A stretch of DNA of 64,000 nucleotides, taken from positions 19,331,513-19,395,512 of the forward strand of contig CAIIXF020000004.1 of the NCBI GenBank assembly GCA_903813345.2, read 5' to 3'. The notes beneath the pieces were generated by a model. That model was not told the origin of the DNA. It searched no databases and saw only the letters and a list, made by a program, of their open reading frames with translations. Every line of letters begins with the position of its first letter. Positions within the stretch are counted from its first letter, which is position 1. A program made the translations under genes and the position numbers. The stretch comes from Owenia fusiformis. Its lineage: Eukaryota > Annelida > Polychaeta > Sabellida > Oweniidae. Positions 41,701-50,984 of this stretch are shown piece by piece.

Positions 41701-44700
41701 CTCGGGATGACACGTCGCCGGACGAGACACTCTTAGGATGAGAGCCTCCTCGGATGAGCGGTACGAAAGAAATTTTTGTTTCGAAAATTGAAATTAATGG
41801 TATAAAATGATGTTATAGTTCAAGTTGAACAGAGTGGTGATGCCTCGTGTCATCTCGGGATGACAGGTCGCCGGACGAGACACTCTTAGGATGAGACCCT
41901 CCTCGGATGAGCGGTACGAAAGAAATTTTTCTTTCGAAAATTGAAATTAATGGTATAAAATGATGTTATAGTTCAAGTTGAACAGAGTGGTGATGCCTCG
42001 TGTCATCTCGGGATGACACGTCGCCGGACGAGACACTCTTAGGATGAGAGCCTCCTCGGATGAGCGGTTAAGAAAGAAATTTTTCTTTCGAAAATTGAAA
42101 TTAATGGTATAAAATGATGTTATAGTTCAAGTTGAACAGAGTGGTGATGCCTCGTGTCATCTCGGGATGACACGTCGCCGGACGAGACACTCTTAGGATG
42201 AGAGCCTCCTCGGATGAGCGGTACGAAAGAAATTTTTCTTTCGAAAATTGAAATTAATGGTATAAAATGATGTTATAGTTCAAGTTGAACAGAGTGGTGA
42301 TGCCTCGTGTCATCTCGGGATGACACGTCGCCGGACGAGACACTCTTAGGATGAGACCCTCCTCGGATGAGCGGTACGAAAGAAATTTTTCTTTCGAAAA
42401 TTGAAATTAATGGTATAAAATGATGTTATAGTTCAAGTTGAACAGAGTGGTGATGCCTCGTGTCATCTCGGGATGACAAGTCGCCGGACGAGACACTCTT
42501 AGGATGAGAGCCTCCTCGGATGAGCGGTACGAAAGAAATTTTTCTTTCGAAAATTGAAATTAATGGTATAAAATGATGTTATAGTTCAAGTTGAACAGAG
42601 TGGTGATGCCTCGTGTCATCTCGGGATGACACGTCGCCGGACGAGACACTCTTAGGATGAGAGCCTCCTCGGATGAGCGGTACGAAAGAAATTTTTCTTT
42701 CGAAAATTGAAATTAATGGTATAAAATGATGTTATATTTCAAGTTGAACAGAGTGGTGATGCCTCGTGTCATCTCGGGATGACACATCGCCGGACGAGAC
42801 ACTCTTAGGATGAGAGCCTCCTCGGATGAGCGGTACGAAAGAAATTTTTCTTTCGAAAATTGAAATTAATGGTATAAAATGATGTTATAGTTCAAGTTGA
42901 ACAGAGTGGTGATGCCTCGTGTCATCTCGGGATGACAAGTCGCCGGACGAGACACTCTTAGGATGAGAGCCTCCTCGGATGAGCGGTACGAAAGAAATTT
43001 TTCTTTCGAAAATTGAAATTAATGGTATAAAATGATGTTATAGTTCAAGTTGAACAGAGTGGTGATGCCTCGTGTCATCTCGGGATGACACGTCGCCGGA
43101 CGAGACACTCTTAGGATGAGAGCCTCCTCAGATGAGCGGTACGAAAGAAATTTTTCTTTCGAAAATTGAAATTAATGGTATAAAATGATGTTATAGTTCA
43201 AGTTGAACAGAGTGGTGATGCCTCGTGTCATCTCGGGATGACACGTTGCCGGACGAGACACTCTTAGGATGAGACCCTCCTCGGATGAGCAATACGAAAG
43301 AAATTTTTCTTTCGAAAATTGAAATTAATGGTATAAAATGATGTTATAGTTCAAGTTGAACAGAGTGGTGATGCCTCGTGTCATCTCGGGATGACAAGTC
43401 GCCGGACGAGACACTCTTAGGATGAGAGCCTCCTCGGATGAGCGGTACGAAAGATTGAAATTAATGGTATAAAATGATGTTATAGTTCAAGTTGAACAGA
43501 GTGGTGATGCCTCGTGTCATCTCGGGATGACACGTCGCCGGACGAGACACTCTTAGGATGAGACCCTCCTCGGATGAGCGGTACGAAAGAAATTTTTCTT
43601 TCGAAAATTGAAATTAATTGTATAAAATGATGTTATAGTTCAAGTTGAACAGAGTGGTGATGCCTCGTGTCATCTCGGGATGACACGTCGCCGGACGAGA
43701 CACTCTTAGGATGAGACCCTCCTCGGATGAGCGGTACGAAAGAAATTTTTCTTTCGAAAATTGAAATTAATGGTATAAAATGATGTTATAGTTCAAGTTG
43801 AACAGAGTGGTGATGCCTCGTGTCATCTCGGGATGACACGTCGCCGGACGAGACACTCTTAGGATGAGACCCTCCTCGGATGAGCGGTACGAAAGAAATT
43901 TTTCTTTCGAAAATTGAAATTAATGGTATAAAATGATGTTATAGTTCAAGTTGAACAGAGTGGTGATGCCTCGTGTCATCTCGGGATGACACGTCGCCGG
44001 ACGAGACACTCTTAGGATGAGACCCTCCTCGGATGAGCGGTACGAAAGAAATTTTTCTTTCGAAAATTGAAATTAATGGTATAAAATGATGTTATAGTTC
44101 AAGTTGAACAGAGTGGTGATGCCTCGTGTCATCTCGGGATGACACGTCGCCGGACGAGACACTCTTAGGATGAGACCCTCCTCGGATGAGCGGTACGAAA
44201 GAAATTTTTCTTTCGAAAATTGAAATTAATGGTATAAAATGATGTTATAGTTCAAGTTGAACAGAGTGGTGATGCCTCGTGTCATCTCGGGATGACACGT
44301 CGCCGGACGAGACACTCTTAGGATGAGACCCTCCTCGGATGAGCGGTACGAAAGAAATTTTTCTTTCGAAAATTGAAATTAATGGTATAAAATGATGTTA
44401 TAGTTCAAGTTGAACAGAGTGGTGATGCCTCGTGTCATCTCGGGATGACACGTCACCGGACGAGACACTCTTAGGATGAGACCCTCCTCGAATGAGCGGT
44501 ACGAAAGAAATTTTTCTTTCGAAAATTGAAATTAATGGTATAAAATGATGTTATAGTTCAAGTTGAACAGAGTGGTGATGCCTCGTGTCATCTCGGGATG
44601 ACACGTCGCCGGACGAGACACTCTTAGGATGAGACCCTCCTCGGATGAGCGGTACAAAAGAAATTTTTCTTTCGAAAATTGAAATTAATGGTATAAAATG

Positions 44701-46168
44701 ATGTTATAGTTCAAGTTGAACAGAGTGGTGATGCCTCGTGTCATTTCGGGATGACACGTCGCCGGACGAGACACTCTTAGGATGAGACCCTCCTCGGATG
44801 AGCGGTACGAAAGAAATTTTTCTTTCGAAAATTGAAATTAATGGTATAAAATGATGTTATAGTTCAAGTTGAACAGAGTGGTGATGCCTCGTGTCATCTC
44901 GGGATGACACGTCGCCGGACGAGACACTCTTAGGATGAGAGCCTCCTCGGATGAGCGGTACGAAAGAAATTTTTCTTTCGAAAATTGAAATTAATGGTAT
45001 AAAATGATGTTATAGTTCAAGTTGAACAGAGTGGTGATGCCTCGTGTCATCTCGGGATGACACGTCGCCGGACGAGACACTCTTAGGATGAGAGCCTCCT
45101 CGGATGAGCGGTACGAAAGAAATTTTTCTTTCGAAAATTGAAATTAATGGTATAAAATGATGTTATAGTTCAAGTTGAACAGAGTGATGATGCCTCGTGT
45201 CATCTCGGGATGACACGTCGCCGGACGAGACACTCTTAGGATGAGACCCTCCTCGGATGAGCGGTACGAAAGAAATTTTTCTTTCGAAAATTGAAATTAA
45301 TGGTATAAAATGATGTTATAGTTCAAGTTGAACAGAGTGGTGATGCCTCGTGTCATCTCGGGATGACACGTCACCGGACGAGACACTCTTAGGATGAGAC
45401 CCTCCTCGAATGAGCGGTACGAAAGAAATTTTTCTTTCGAAAATTGAAATTAATGGTATAAAATGATGTTATAGTTCAAGTTGAACAGAGTGGTGATGCC
45501 TCGTGTCATCTCGGGATGACACGTCGCCGGACGAGACACTCTTAGGATGAGACCCTCCTCGGATGAGCGGTACAAAAGAAATTTTTCTTTCGAAAATTGA
45601 AATTAATGGTATAAAATGATGTTATAGTTCAAGTTGAACAGAGTGGTGATGCCTCGTGTCATTTCGGGATGACACGTCGCCGGACGAGACACTCTTAGGA
45701 TGAGACCCTCCTCGGATGAGCGGTACGAAAGAAATTTTTCTTTCGAAAATTGAAATTAATGGTATAAAATGATGTTATAGTTCAAGTTGAACAGAGTGGT
45801 GATGCCTCGTGTCATCTCGGGATGACACGTCGTCGGACGAGACACTCTTAGGATGAGACCCTCCTCGGATGAGCGGTACGAAAGAAATTTTTCTTTCGAA
45901 AATTGAAATTAATGGTATAAAATGATGTTATAGTTCAAGTTGAACAGAGTGGTGATGCCTCGTGTCATCTCGGGATGACACGTCGCCGGACGAGACACTC
46001 TTAGGATGAGACCCTCCTCGGATGAGCGGTACGAAATAAATTTTTCTTTTGAAAATTGAAATGAATGGTATAAAATGATGTTATAGTTCAAGTTGAACAG
46101 AGTGGTGATGCCTCGTGTCATCTCGGGATGACACGTCGCCGGACGAGACACTCTTAGGATGAGACCCT
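26751..46168 (+). repeat. Satellite block, mixed C/D monomers
   Basis: Units carry cgaaagaaat and gcctcgtg, but the gaga(g/c)cctcc position alternates between G and C, with C dominating from about 43.3 kb to the array end. The left limit is soft; isolated gagaccctcc units occur earlier (10460, 15937). The block contains the 4131-bp tandem duplication listed separately. Confidence 0.7.
33480..41741 (+). repeat. Tandem duplication of a 27-monomer (4131-bp) satellite segment
   Basis: Private variants recur at a spacing of exactly 4131 bp (27 x 153): ggtatgaaag at 33497 and 37628, ttagaaaatt at 33671 and 37802, aaagagattt at 33810 and 37941, tgcatcgtg at 34191 and 38322. After a 1-bp deletion in the first copy (gcggatgaaag near 34568) the spacing becomes 4132, as with ggataagctg at 34866 and 38998. 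Later pairs include aatgttttttt and aaaaatatgtt. Markers just outside (tcttggg at ~33284, tttttgtttcg at ~41774) are not shared, so there are two copies only. Ends are accurate to about 150 bp. Confidence 0.93.
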
Positions 46169-46180
46169 AATTCTTCTATT

Positions 46181-46359
46181 CATTAGGTTTCTCCTTTGTT
46201 TGTCCCATATTCACTTATCAGTCTCAAATTCAACTCTAGCAATTTAATTTCTCCTACGTTTCTCCCATGTTCACATTCTCAGCCTCAAATCTACATAATT
46301 TCTAGTTTCTTCTAAGTTTCTCTCATCTTCACTATCCCAAAGCTACATTCTAGCAATCC
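46181..46359 (-). repeat. Inverted fragment of the LTR found at 57127-59197
   Basis: This stretch reads, on the minus strand, like 57469-57649, with only scattered differences: cattaggtttctcctttgtt here is the reverse complement of the sequence ending at 57649, and ctagcaatcc pairs with ggattgttag at 57469. It covers the 54-65-bp tandem repeats inside that LTR. Twelve bases separate it from the last satellite monomer, so the 46168 junction lies inside or next to an old LTR copy. The rest of that LTR is not visible. Confidence 0.9.
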
Positions 46360-46439
46360 ATTTTGTTGGCAGTTCGGTGGGATAATAGCATTTGTTGTAT
46401 CATTTGCGCCCAGCTTATTTTTGCGTCAATTTTGATATT

Positions 46440-46610
46440 TGAGTTGTTGCAGAGGCGTAGCGTGGGTGTTTTGTGAGAGTATGCCACGAGTGAGCAAAGC
46501 GAACGAGTTTGAGGGGGGTTTGGGGGGGTTCTCCCCCAAGAAAATTTTGAAATGAGATTGCATTTGAAGCGTCCTGGGTCTGTTTGAAATACGAATTCGA
46601 ACATGACTGT
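46440..46610. repeat. Probable dispersed repeat with G-tracts
   Basis: The segment has an aggcgtagcgtgggtg start, gagcaaagcgaacgagttt, and the self-complementary pair ggggggttctccccc followed by aagaaaattttgaaa. From memory, similar G-tract / CCCCC / GAAAATTTTGAAA sequence is scattered through many invertebrate genomes, but I cannot search for it here. Two overlapping minus-strand ORFs (88 and 114 codons) cross it and look like repeat translations, not genes. Boundaries are approximate. Confidence 0.4.
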
Positions 46611-46781
46611 ATTCACGCCTTCTATAAACTATAAACAAAGTCAATGCTTCAGCTGGGTTATATTCGAAAACAATAACCCAGTTAATACGTGTAATGTGTG
46701 ACGTCATAACGGTGGGTCGTAGTAATGGCGGACCATGATGAATATTCGAAACAATTTGGTGAGTTTTCATGTTCGAATCGT

Positions 46782-46950
46782 AATATAGACCTCAGAGCAG
46801 GGGTAATATCGTCGAATACACCCCCTGGGGCTAGACAAAAAAGCTTTTGAACCCCTCACTCCCTTCGGTCGTTCGGGGTACAGAAAACGTTTGTGCCTAG
46901 CCCTGCGGGGTGTATTCGAAGATATAACCCCTGCTTTTCGGTCTATATTT
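46782..46950. repeat. Foldback (palindromic) element, ~75-bp arms
   Basis: The left arm (from aatatagacc, gcaggggt, cgaatacacccc, ggctag) is matched by its reverse complement on the right (ctagcc, ggggtgtattcg, acccctgc, ggtctatatt), around a ~17-bp centre near 46857-46873. A single strand would fold into a long imperfect hairpin of about 170 nt. The structure fits a foldback or MITE-type element; I see no coding capacity and no clear target duplication. Confidence 0.8.
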
Positions 46951-47217
46951 CTTAAATTCCGACTTAATCTGGACCAATTAAATGTAAATTATTAGTCATT
47001 TTTATCCAATATATTATGATTACATGAACCCGTTTTAAAATAATGGCAAGACGAAATAGGTGCTTCTTGGAAATAAAACTCGTCATTTTACTGGCAGCGT
47101 TTAGAGCTGTGTCATACACGTAGGCCTATATACGTCTGGATAGAGTTCATAGAGTTCCTCCGATGTAACATCCAGCATATCAATCAATCGGTCTAAATGA
47201 AATAATCATGTTTTATC
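46951..47217. other. Spacer, no recognised feature
   Basis: This is AT-rich single-copy-looking sequence between the foldback and the pogo-like element. I see no ORF, RNA gene or repeat in it. Confidence 0.5.
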
Positions 47218-47556
47218 TACAGTAAAACCTGTATATCTGAACACCTGGCTAATCCGAACACCTTCCAATTTGAACACTTTTTTTCGGTCCCATTTTTTCC
47301 TCCCATTGACTCCCATGTTAAAAAAACCTTGAAATCTGAACACCTCCTAATTTGAACAGTGAACAACCAGATTTGAAAAAGTGACCTGTCTAATCTGAAC
47401 ATTTTTATCAGAAATCAAATGTCTGGACATTTCAATTAAAGCCACATATTGAGTCAATGTTATAGTTGTTATTTATCTTTACAAATATACAAATGCAATT
47501 CCAATTGTCCTAATTAACTTATTTAGTCTCAGTGACATCCCTAATTTGTGGAAAAC

Positions 47557-47795
47557 AACAGGATGTTTTGGAAAGGTGTGAATACAGGAGTTAATTGGTT
47601 TATCCAATATTAGAAAAGAACTGAATGTTTTATTTTTGGATTAAGAGAAAGGTGTGAATCAAGAAGATAATTGATTTATCATTATTGGAAATAACCTGGA
47701 TGTTTTTAATTTGGATTAAGAGAAAGGTGAGAGTCTGGGAGATAATTGGTTTATCCTTATTGTAAATTAACTGGATGTTTTTGATTTGGATTATG
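47557..47795 (+). repeat. Three-unit ~75-bp tandem repeat inside the pogo-like element
   Basis: Units begin at gaaaggtg (47572, 47647, 47722), each followed by a gaa/gag-rich stretch, taattgrtttatc, attg/attag, a..ctggatgtttt and ttggatta. Copies are diverged by substitutions and small indels. Confidence 0.8.
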
Positions 47796-47952
47796 AACAG
47801 GTCTTAACTGTTTTATATCCCATGGGTCTGTTATGATAGCTAAGATTCAATCAGTAGATGTTTTATAATCACAAAGACAACACAGACGCCATTTGTAGAC
47901 ATGATTATATCACGAGAAGGAGAAAAAATCAAACTTTGTAATATTCGCATAT

Positions 47953-48113
47953 ACATCTGACATCCTGAATGCCCTTGATATTTTGAAGGATTATGCATCA
48001 CCTCGAATGAACACTCATGAAAAATTATTTTTAATAATATCTACTCAAATATTGCTAATGCTAAAAGTGCCAAGAAACAAACAACAATGAAGGACTTTTT
48101 CAAGCAAAAGTAA
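47953..48113 (+). pseudogene. Remnant of pogo/Tigger transposase C-terminus
   Basis: In one plus-strand frame from 47953 the DNA reads as a helical stretch with LNALDILKDY; after a one-base frame change the end reads AKSAKKQTTMKDFFKQK and stops at 48113. A basic tail with QTT..DFF just before the stop is characteristic of pogo/Tigger transposases. Only about 50 residues remain: the DNA-binding helix-turn-helix and the DDE catalytic core are not recognisable upstream, where 47557-47795 is instead a tandem repeat. It lies inside the terminal inverted repeats, in the expected position for the end of the transposase gene. It cannot encode an active enzyme. The identification rests on a short motif, so it is probable, not certain. 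Confidence 0.6.
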
Positions 48114-48468
48114 AGCAGTGCTATATAACCATAATATGGAATAAGCCATTTGATAAGCATAAGACTTTGTATGAGACTATCATATACTTTTACAGTGTAT
48201 TACAAAGTTTTTGCCAAAATATAAGAGTTATTTTTACTAAAATGATGAAATTGTTCAAAATATAAATAAAACATAGCGGCCTATTGTAGAATTAACATAT
48301 CAACAACATGTATTGTTTTCTGACTTAGTATTAAGTGTTCAATATAGTGCACTGAACAATGAACCCCCCCCCCCCCCGACCAACAAAATCCTCGAAATTT
48401 GAACACCTGCCAATTTGAACGCTTTTGGCTGGTCCCATGGGTGTTCGGATTAGACAGGTTTTACTGTA

Positions 48469-48940
48469 CATGTAAAGTGTGATGATTGATGTAATTCATT
48501 TTCCTCAGAAAAGTAAGAACACCGAACAAAATCGAAAACGTTCGTGAATCAGTCTAAATGACAGCGAGCGCACCAGTTTTATTTGGTTATCATATAAGTT
48601 TATGATGATGGACGACGTAAAATGATAAAGTTAACGCTACTTATTATATCTATTTCAAAATTGCATCAACTCAATTCCGTTAAACCACAAAACAGGTGAA
48701 AGTTGGGTAAAATACGAACCTAATCATGTTATCATTCATTTGTGCCGCCATGATGATCTACACAAAAAGTACGAACATCCCAAACTCGTACGCTAACGAA
48801 CGTAAAGAAGCTCGCAGCCGTACAAAAATATATGTATTTCAGAGAGAAAATTTAGATTGTTACAACACAATTAAAAAACAAACAACACAGGATTAGAACA
48901 AATCATTTATTTTTTTTTTTGTTACTGTTACTACCCAGAT
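48469..48940. other. Spacer, no recognised feature
   Basis: No ORF of note, RNA gene or repeat is visible. A pyrimidine-poor tatgtatttcag at ~48831-48842 resembles a splice acceptor, but there is no exon-like reading frame to support one. Confidence 0.4.
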
Positions 48941-48952
48941 AGCACAACTCTG

Positions 48953-49400
48953 ATGGGCCAACGTTGGCCCAACAATTACGTATCTGTTGGTCCAACGTTG
49001 GCTGACGTGGTTGGCCCACCGTCGCTATGTCCATTGGCCCAACGTTGGCCCACCGAAGGAAAATATGGTTGGTCCAACGTTGGCTGACGTGGTTGGCCCA
49101 CCGTCGCTATGTCCATTGGCCCAACGTTGGCCCACCGAAGGAAAATATGGTTGGCCCAACGTTGGTCCATTGTTGGCCCGACATGATTTCAAGCTACGTT
49201 GGCCCATAGTTGGCCCACTGGTGGTAAGAAGACTGGTTGGCCCATTGTTGGCCCGACACAAATTTACATTTTTTGTACAGCCATTGTTGGCTCCCTGGTA
49301 TTTGCGGCAGCCCACAACGGGCCGCAAACCAGCTACAACTTACCAACTGCAACCATGCTACCCAATGGCCACCAGTAGTGACGTTGGCCCGACGTCTTTG
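48953..49400. repeat. GTTGGCCCAACGTTGGCCCA repeat cluster
   Basis: The cluster has many copies of ttggccca and aacgttggccc spaced 10-30 bp apart, including the self-complementary core AACGTT. An 82-bp unit beginning gttggtccaacg is repeated in direct tandem at 48986-49067 and 49068-49149, apparently without change, and a third partial unit starts at 49150. The right part (49288-49330) carries ctccctggtatttgcggcagcc, which links it to the copies at 49690 and 53982. Several overlapping ORFs of 60-138 codons on both strands arise because the repeat lacks stops; their products are low-complexity (WANVGPT-like) and I do not regard them as genes. Confidence 0.85.
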
Positions 49401-49439
49401 TGATATCTGGGCATTCAGTACTGCTAGTGTAAATGTGTT

Positions 49440-49685
49440 CACAGATAATATCCGTTCTACATCAATAAAATATGGTGGCTTGTTTTTCCATACTAAATAT
49501 ATTTGGTAGCCTTATAAGTGGTTTCAACTGTAGTACAAGGCGAAAATCCATATTTCTGAGGTAAACAACATTATCAAATAATTTTGAAAGAAAATATTTC
49601 ATAAAATTTACCTTAATTTTTTTAATGACTGCTGGTATGTTTTTCTTCTATTTTTAGGCAAAGCATTTGCACTTATATCTGGATA
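49440..49685. other. Spacer, no recognised feature
   Basis: AT-rich sequence between two copies of the GTTGGCC-type repeat family. Nothing is supported here. Confidence 0.4.
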
Positions 49686-49804
49686 GGTGGCTTCCTGGTA
49701 TTAGCGGCAGCCAACGACGGGCCAACGTTGGCCCAACTGCAATTTTGCACTGATTTATCGATAAGTGGCTCCCTGGTATTAGAGATTTTACATTTTGGCA
49801 TGCC
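49686..49804 (+). repeat. Dispersed-repeat copy (cctggtattagcggcagcc / ggcatgcc family)
   Basis: The copy contains two ggct(t/c)cctggtatta modules, gcggcagccaacgacgggccaacgttggcccaactgcaa, and ends with agagattttacattttggcatgcc (49781-49804). That 24-bp end occurs exactly in reverse complement at 53958-53981 next to another copy of the same family. Confidence 0.75.
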
Positions 49805-50210
49805 AACCTAAGGTCCTTACCATGGCATTGGTGCACTAAGGTCCTATCACTTTTGGAAGAGTTTATTTTCATTCAAAAGGTAGTATAGGAGTCGATACAT
49901 TTTATAAGCACAACATTTGAATACACACTCAGTGGAGTCAGTTACTTGAATAAAACCTAGACATTGCAAATCTTTATAGTAATGTATTAGTATAGTATAT
50001 AATTTATCAATTGTGTAAAAGACCCCATGCAGAACAGTTCTAGTGATAAAGACAATCTTCACATTACAAACCAAAGGCTTTACCAAAATGCCCAAAAAAT
50101 CACTATTGATTTTTCTATTATTGTTCTATTATTGCAGACATTTATGGTTAGTTTATTGACTAAATTTCACAAACAGGCACAATTCTAAAAAATCTTACTT
50201 GGATATACAA
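49805..50210. other. Spacer, no recognised feature
   Basis: AT-rich. An 82-codon minus-strand ORF (49847-50095) has no recognisable motif and no supporting context, so I do not call it. Confidence 0.4.
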
Positions 50211-50211
50211 A

Positions 50212-50964
50212 TTAAGGTGCTATGGAAGTTAACAGGAAATGACAAAACAAAAAATGTCAAAACCATGCTGGATTTTGAAACTTTTTTGAATCAAGATAAC
50301 AGAGTTCTGTTTGGACCTCCAGTCAGTTTAATTAGTTCCACATATCATTTACATGACTGGGACACAAGGAAAATGGTCAGAATGACCATAAACATGATGA
50401 AATAACCTTTTCAGCCCTCTGAAAATGTGACTGAAAATAGCTAAGAGTAGGTGCTCAGGAAAGGTCACTGAAGAGAATCTTTTGACTTTTTCAGAAAATG
50501 TGCCCAATATATTACTCTAAATGATACAATTTTGAAAAAATTCATATCATTCTCAGAAAAAGAAAAAAAGAAAAAAAACTGAATTCAAAATCGATCTATT
50601 TTCCTTTTAACTACAGCAATTATTGTTTCAGACAATTTTTTAAAATTTCAAAGATTGTATCATTTAGAGCAATATATTAGACAAATTTTCTGAAAAAATC
50701 AAGAGATTCTGTTCATTGACCTTTCCTGAGCCCTACTTTTAGCTATTTTTCAGTCACAGGGGCTGAAAAGGTTATTTCATCATGTTTATGGTCATTCTGA
50801 CCATTTTCCTTGTGTTCCCGGTCGTGTAAATATGTTGAACTAGTTAAACAGACTGAAGGTCCAAACAGAACTCTGTTATCTTGGTTCAAAAAAATTTCAG
50901 AATCCAGCATGGTTTTGACATTTTTTGTTTTGTCATTTCTGTTAACTTACAAAACACCTTAAAT
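50212..50964. mobile_element. Large foldback element (~750 bp, arms ~335 bp)
   Basis: The left arm (about 50212-50545) is the reverse complement of the right arm (about 50625-50964). It starts with taaggtg, runs through ttaacag.aaatgacaaaacaaaaaatg, gataacagagttctgtttggacct, atggtcagaatgaccataaacatgatgaaataacctttt and aatatattrctctaaatgatacaat, and reaches an A/T-rich centre at ~50546-50624. Similarity holds along the whole arm. The 68-codon ORF at 50199-50405 simply reads the arm and is not a gene. No transposase is present, so this is a non-autonomous foldback. I cannot define the target duplication with confidence (AT-rich flanks). Confidence 0.88.
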
Positions 50965-50984
50965 TACAAATTAAAATGTGTTGC

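Larger units (their letters stand above)
1..46168 (+). repeat. 153-bp satellite DNA array, about 300 head-to-tail monomers
   Basis: The same ~153-bp unit repeats without interruption and in one orientation; the motif ggacgagacac recurs at 1, 154 and 307 and onwards to the last unit, which ends at 46168. A unit runs: GGACGAGACACTCTTA, GGATGAGACCCTCCTC, GGATGAGCGGTACG, an AT-rich core with TTTCGAAAATT, TATAAAATGATG, TTCAAGTTGAACAGAGTGG, then the inverted repeat CGTGTCATC-TCGG-GATGACACG. Monomers differ mostly by scattered substitutions. The length is a multiple of three, but each frame of the consensus contains a stop, so short minus-strand ORFs of up to 80 codons arise only where a variant removes one (for example aaataaatgg for aaattaatgg near 18891 and 31555). 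I see no sign of coding function. The array is cut by the left edge of the window, so its full length is unknown. Confidence 0.99.
47220..48466. mobile_element. Pogo/Tigger-like DNA transposon, decayed
   Basis: Both ends carry the inverted repeat CAGTAAAACCTGT (47220-47232; reverse complement at 48454-48466), each flanked directly by TA (47218-47219 and 48467-48468), the target duplication of the Tc1/mariner-pogo superfamily. Behind the ends both sides repeat degenerate taatccgaacacc / aatttgaacacc / ggtcccat modules, so the inverted repeat is long and modular. The element spans 1247 bp. It holds a three-unit tandem repeat at 47557-47795, a C14 run at 48364-48377, and a broken transposase C-terminus on the plus strand. 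It is too short and too damaged to be autonomous. Superfamily assignment rests on the TA duplication, the terminal sequence and the transposase tail. Confidence 0.85.

Noticed and set aside
1-46168. Repeated minus-strand ORFs of 60-80 codons in the satellite, and ORFs running through the N gap
   Set aside because: They exist because 153 is a multiple of three and some variants remove the stop found once per unit. Products are translations of the monomer, and those across 2965-3464 consist mostly of unknown residues.
1-46168. CRISPR array
   Set aside because: The monomers are contiguous with no unique spacers; whole 153-bp units repeat and the context is eukaryotic.
1-46168. CENP-B box in the satellite
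   Set aside because: ttcgaaaattgaaat has the TTCG start but not the required A..CGGG, so it does not match.
46350-46770. Two overlapping minus-strand ORFs (88 and 114 codons)
   Set aside because: They overlap in different frames across a probable dispersed repeat and show no domain.
47217-47402. 61-codon minus-strand ORF
   Set aside because: It translates the terminal inverted repeat and subterminal modules of the pogo-like element.
48976-49509. Several ORFs up to 138 codons on both strands
   Set aside because: They are produced by the stop-poor GTTGGCCCAACG repeat; many frames are open at once.
50199-50405. 68-codon plus-strand ORF
   Set aside because: It lies along the left arm of a foldback element, and the right arm carries the same sequence in broken form.
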